From positions 1 to 9,051 of the forward strand of contig JACIYD010000040.1 of the NCBI GenBank assembly GCA_014360105.1: a stretch of DNA of 9,051 nucleotides, written 5' to 3'. The notes under the pieces are model-generated. The model ran no database searches and had not been told where the DNA came from. It saw only the letters and a list, made by a program, of their open reading frames with translations. Position numbers and translations under genes: made by a program. Shown one piece after another: positions 6,105 through 9,051 of this stretch. Numbering within the stretch: position 1 is the first letter of the stretch; every line of letters starts with the position of its first letter. Source of the DNA: Clostridia bacterium. GTDB lineage: Bacteria; Bacillota; DSM-521; Neomoorellales; SLTJ01.

Positions 6105-9051
6105 ATGCGCCTGGTAAATCTTACTATGGACGGCAAGCCGCTCACCGCCCCCGCTGGGACAACGCTGCTTGAACTGGCCAGAGCCAACGGCGTCGACCTC
6201 CCCTCCCTCTGTCACGACCCAAGGCTGGCGCCGTTTGGTGCCTGTCGCCTCTGCCTGGTAGACGTCGAGGGAGCGAGACGTCCGGTGCCGGCCTGTGCCA
6301 CCATGGTCAGTGAGGGTATGGTCGTGCGCACCGATACCGAAGAGCTCAACCGGTTGCGGCGCCTCGCGCTGGAGCTCTTGCTTAGCGCGCACTACGGTGA
6401 CTGCGAGGGCCCGTGCAAGCGAGCCTGCCCGGCGGGCATCGACATCCAGGGCTTCATCGCCCTCATTGCCTGCGGCGAATATGCGGAAGCCATCAAGCTG
6501 ATCAAAGAGACCATGCCCTTACCTGCGGTCTGCGGCCGGGTCTGCCCGCGTTTCTGCGAAGAAAAATGCCGCCGCAACCTGGTGGACGAACCGGTAGCCA
6601 TCTGTGACCTCAAACGGTTTGTTGCCGACCTGGATCTCGCCCAGAACGGCCAGGCCTATCGCCCCACGGTCAAGCCGCCGACGGGCAAAAAGGTGGCCGT
6701 AGTGGGCGGCGGTCCGGCAGGCTTGAGCGCCGCCTGGTTCCTCGCCCGCGAGGGGCACGCTGTGACCATTTTTGAGGCGGCACCGGCACTAGGCGGCATG
6801 CTGCGCTATGGCATTCCCGCCTACCGCCTGCCGAAGGACGTGCTCGACCGCGAAATCGGCCTCATCACGGAACTCTGCGCTGAAGTGCGCCTGAATACCG
6901 CCCTGGGGCGGGACTTCACCGTGGCCGACCTTAAGGCCCAGGGATTCGATGCCGTTTTCGTCGGCCTGGGGGCGCAGGCCAGCCAGAGTCTGCGTGTTCC
7001 CGGCGAGGAGCTGGCCGGTGTCATCGGCGGCGTCGATTTCCTGCGCCGCGTGGCCAGTGGCGAGCGGGTGACCGTGGGCCGGCGGGTGGCGGTAGTCGGC
7101 GGCGGCAATACCGCCATGGACGCCGCCCGTACCTCGCTGCGCCTGGGCGCGGAAGAGGTTCTCGTTCTCTACCGGCGCTCGCGCCAGGAAATGCCGGCGC
7201 GTGCGGAAGAAATCGAGGAAGCAGAAGAGGAAGGCGTGATCTTCCACTTCCTCACCAATCCGGTGCGGTTGCTGGGCGAGGGCGGCCGGTTGGTCGCCGC
7301 CGAGTGCCAGAAAATGGCCCTGGGCGAGCCCGACAGCTCCGGCCGGCGGCGGCCGCAGCCTGTTCCCGGTTCGGAGTTTAGCCTGCCGGTTGACACCCTC
7401 ATCCTCGCCATCGGCCAGACTCTTGACCGTACTTCGCTGACCGGCAGCCCGGAATTGGACGGGGGCGGTTATCTGAAGGCCGACCCGGAAACCGGTGCCA
7501 CTGCCGTACCCGGCGTTTTCGCCGGCGGCGACTGCGTCTCCGGACCGGCGACGGTGGTCGAAGCCGTGGCTGCGGGACGTAAGGCGGCCATGGCAATCAA
7601 CAGCTTCCTGACCCACGGCCGGGTTCTTGCCGTGCCCAAACCCTTCAACGCTTCCAAAGGGGAGTTGAAGGAAATCGATCCCAGCGAGTACGCCGACCGG
7701 CCGCGGCTGCCGCGCACGCAGAAGGAGGTCTTACCGGCGGAAGAGCGCAAGCGCGACTTCCGTGAGTATACGCGCGGCTTCACCGAACAAATGGCTCAAG
7801 GCGAAGCGGCACGCTGCCTCTCCTGCGGCTGCCAGGACGTCTTCACCTGCGAACTGCGGCGCCTCGCCACGGCGTACGGCGTGACCGAGGAGCGCCTTGG
7901 CCGGGGCCGGCAACGCTACCGCCCGCAGGACGACCACCGTTACATTCTGCGCGACCCTAACAAGTGCATCGTCTGCGGCAGTTGCGTGCGCATCTGCAGC
8001 GAGCTGCACGGTGTGGGCGCTTTGGGCTTTGCCTTCCGCGGCTATGACACCCTGGTTCAACCCTCCCTGGGTCTGCCTCTGGCGGAAACGCTCTGCGACT
8101 CTTGCGGTCAGTGCGTCTCCGCCTGCCCCACCGGTGCTTTGAGCGCGCGCGTCTTCCTGCCCAAGCCGGGCCCCTGGGAGACGCGGGCGGTCCCCAGCAT
8201 CTGCCCCTATTGCGGCGTGGGTTGCCAGTTGGAGCTGCACGTGGTGGGCAATAAGCTGGTCAGGGTAAGCTCACCGATAGGCAATCCGGTGAACGATGGC
8301 AACCTCTGCAAGAACGGCGCCTTCGGCCACGCCTGGATGTACGAACGCCAGCGCCCCTCCCGGCCGCTCGTCCAAAAGGAAGGGCGGCTTGAGGAAACGA
8401 CCTGGGAGGAGGCCCTCCGGGCGGCGGCCAAGACCCTGGGCGAGATCCGCTCCTATCTCGGGCCGGAGCGGCTCGCCGTACTGGTCTCGCCCCGGCTGAG
8501 CCTCGAAGAAAACTACCTGGCGCAGAAGCTCGCCCGTCTGGGGCTGGAGACGAATAACATCGCCAGCCTCGGGGGTGCCTTGCCCGAAACGCTGTCCAGC
8601 GCCACCTACGCCGACCTGGCCCACGCCGACCTCATTTTGGTGGTGGGTACGGATCTGCCCGTCCAGTACCCGGTCATCGGCCAGAAGCTGCGGCAGTTCG
8701 TGGAAAGAGGGGCAAACCTGGCGCTGATCAATACGCGCAGTACCCGCCTGGACGCCCTGGCGCGCCTCACCATCGAGGTCAACCAGCGCAGGATCCGGCC
8801 GCTTGTGCAGGCGATGCTCAAGTACCTCCTCGATTATGACCTTTTCGACGAACTCTCACGGCAGCAGTACGCGAGCCGCCTGGCGCGCCTGCGGGAAGAA
8901 CTGGCGCCGTACACCCTCGACCGGGCGGAGGACGCCCTCCGGGTAAAGCCCGCGAAGGTGATCGACCTGCTTTACCTCTACCTGCGGGCGAAGAACCCCG
9001 TGATCATCACCGACGCCGGCCTGGGCGCGGCAGAAGTGGCCCTGCTCGCCG
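6105..9051 (+). CDS. stnC: NuoG-GltD fusion subunit of an Stn-type transhydrogenase, with FDH-like C-terminal fold (partial, runs off right edge)
   Basis: The frame is open for 982 codons to the window end, with no in-frame TGA. Ribosome binding site GGAAGGAGGAG (6086-6096) lies eight bases before the ATG. Domains: NuoG-type [2Fe-2S] (C36-x10-C47-x2-C50-x13-C64); H96-x3-C100-x3-C104-x3-C108 leading into the GltD N-terminal Cys domain (C143, C147, C151, C155); FAD site GGGPAG (201-206); NAD(P)H site GGGNTA (332-337) with R357 and R358, suggesting NADPH; second FAD motif AGGD (473-476); C571, C574, C576, C582; 2[4Fe-4S] domain (C621/624/627/631 and C664/667/670/674); N7-like C700-x2-C703-x3-C707-x27-C735; then a molybdopterin-oxidoreductase fold. 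No Cys or Sec occurs after C735, so formate dehydrogenase catalysis is unlikely. The subunit probably carries electrons between the NuoEF-like core and NADP(H). An FDH-associated or other Bfu-family role is the alternative. Confidence 0.88.
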   Translation, partial: MRLVNLTMDGKPLTAPAGTTLLELARANGVDLPSLCHDPRLAPFGACRLCLVDVEGARRPVPACATMVSEGMVVRTDTEELNRLRRLALELLLSAHYGDCEGPCKRACPAGIDIQGFIALIACGEYAEAIKLIKETMPLPAVCGRVCPRFCEEKCRRNLVDEPVAICDLKRFVADLDLAQNGQAYRPTVKPPTGKKVAVVGGGPAGLSAAWFLAREGHAVTIFEAAPALGGMLRYGIPAYRLPKDVLDREIGLITELCAEVRLNTALGRDFTVADLKAQGFDAVFVGLGAQASQSLRVPGEELAGVIGGVDFLRRVASGERVTVGRRVAVVGGGNTAMDAARTSLRLGAEEVLVLYRRSRQEMPARAEEIEEAEEEGVIFHFLTNPVRLLGEGGRLVAAECQKMALGEPDSSGRRRPQPVPGSEFSLPVDTLILAIGQTLDRTSLTGSPELDGGGYLKADPETGATAVPGVFAGGDCVSGPATVVEAVAAGRKAAMAINSFLTHGRVLAVPKPFNASKGELKEIDPSEYADRPRLPRTQKEVLPAEERKRDFREYTRGFTEQMAQGEAARCLSCGCQDVFTCELRRLATAYGVTEERLGRGRQRYRPQDDHRYILRDPNKCIVCGSCVRICSELHGVGALGFAFRGYDTLVQPSLGLPLAETLCDSCGQCVSACPTGALSARVFLPKPGPWETRAVPSICPYCGVGCQLELHVVGNKLVRVSSPIGNPVNDGNLCKNGAFGHAWMYERQRPSRPLVQKEGRLEETTWEEALRAAAKTLGEIRSYLGPERLAVLVSPRLSLEENYLAQKLARLGLETNNIASLGGALPETLSSATYADLAHADLILVVGTDLPVQYPVIGQKLRQFVERGANLALINTRSTRLDALARLTIEVNQRRIRPLVQAMLKYLLDYDLFDELSRQQYASRLARLREELAPYTLDRAEDALRVKPAKVIDLLYLYLRAKNPVIITDAGLGAAEVALLA

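Noticed and set aside
4305..6392. 695-codon open frame on the minus strand opposite the NuoF-like gene
   Set aside because: It is antisense to a clear gene in GC-rich DNA, where third-position bias keeps the opposite frame open. Its translation shows no domain and it spans two gene boundaries.
6789..7616. 275-codon minus-strand frame opposite the GltD module
   Set aside because: Antisense shadow of a strongly supported coding region, with no recognisable motif.
6105..9051. Calling the large fusion a formate dehydrogenase alpha subunit (fdhA)
   Set aside because: The fold and cluster motifs fit, but no Cys or Sec is available at or near the catalytic position in the visible sequence, and a GltD module is present.

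Overview
The window is GC-rich and densely coded, with strong AGGAGG-type ribosome binding sites, an S-layer-homology protein and an anaerobic flavin/iron-sulfur operon. This points to an anaerobic, probably thermophilic, Gram-positive Firmicute of the acetogen/Moorella-like kind. The taxonomy is inference from gene content, and no marker gene is present.

Layout. Positions 1-219 (minus strand) hold the start of a secreted or membrane-anchored protein that runs off the left edge. Positions 220-850 contain no intact gene: there is a short decayed piece of a major-facilitator transporter (about 413-583, plus strand) and then a GC-rich leader (about 700-800) that can fold and weakly resembles a c-di-GMP-I (GEMM) riboswitch. 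Positions 851-3142 encode an exported protein with two PepSY/YcdB-type repeats and three C-terminal SLH domains, closed by a good intrinsic terminator. Positions 3194-3497 are non-coding and end in an inverted repeat just before the next gene.

Positions 3498-9051 form one co-directional, tightly spaced cluster: a 99-residue stand-alone Lrp/AsnC ligand-binding (RAM) protein, a NuoE-like [2Fe-2S] subunit, a NuoF-like flavoprotein with an extra C-terminal 2[4Fe-4S] domain, and a very large fusion protein open at the right edge. The fusion reads continuously for at least 982 residues: NuoG-type [2Fe-2S] domain, GltD-type FAD/NAD(P)H module, 2[4Fe-4S] ferredoxin domain, N7-type [4Fe-4S] motif, and the start of a molybdopterin-oxidoreductase fold.

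The last three genes match the architecture of the Stn (Sporomusa-type Nfn) electron-bifurcating transhydrogenases. In these, a HydBC/NuoEF-like core exchanges electrons between NADH and ferredoxin, and a NuoG/GltD-like subunit supplies the NADP(H) site. The large subunit looks like a formate dehydrogenase by fold, but in the visible part it has no Cys or Sec after the N7-type motif. It is therefore better read as a NuoG-like electron-wiring subunit than as a formate dehydrogenase. The GltD module appears to have been inserted inside the NuoG His-Cys3 cluster motif, the most interesting structural point in the window.
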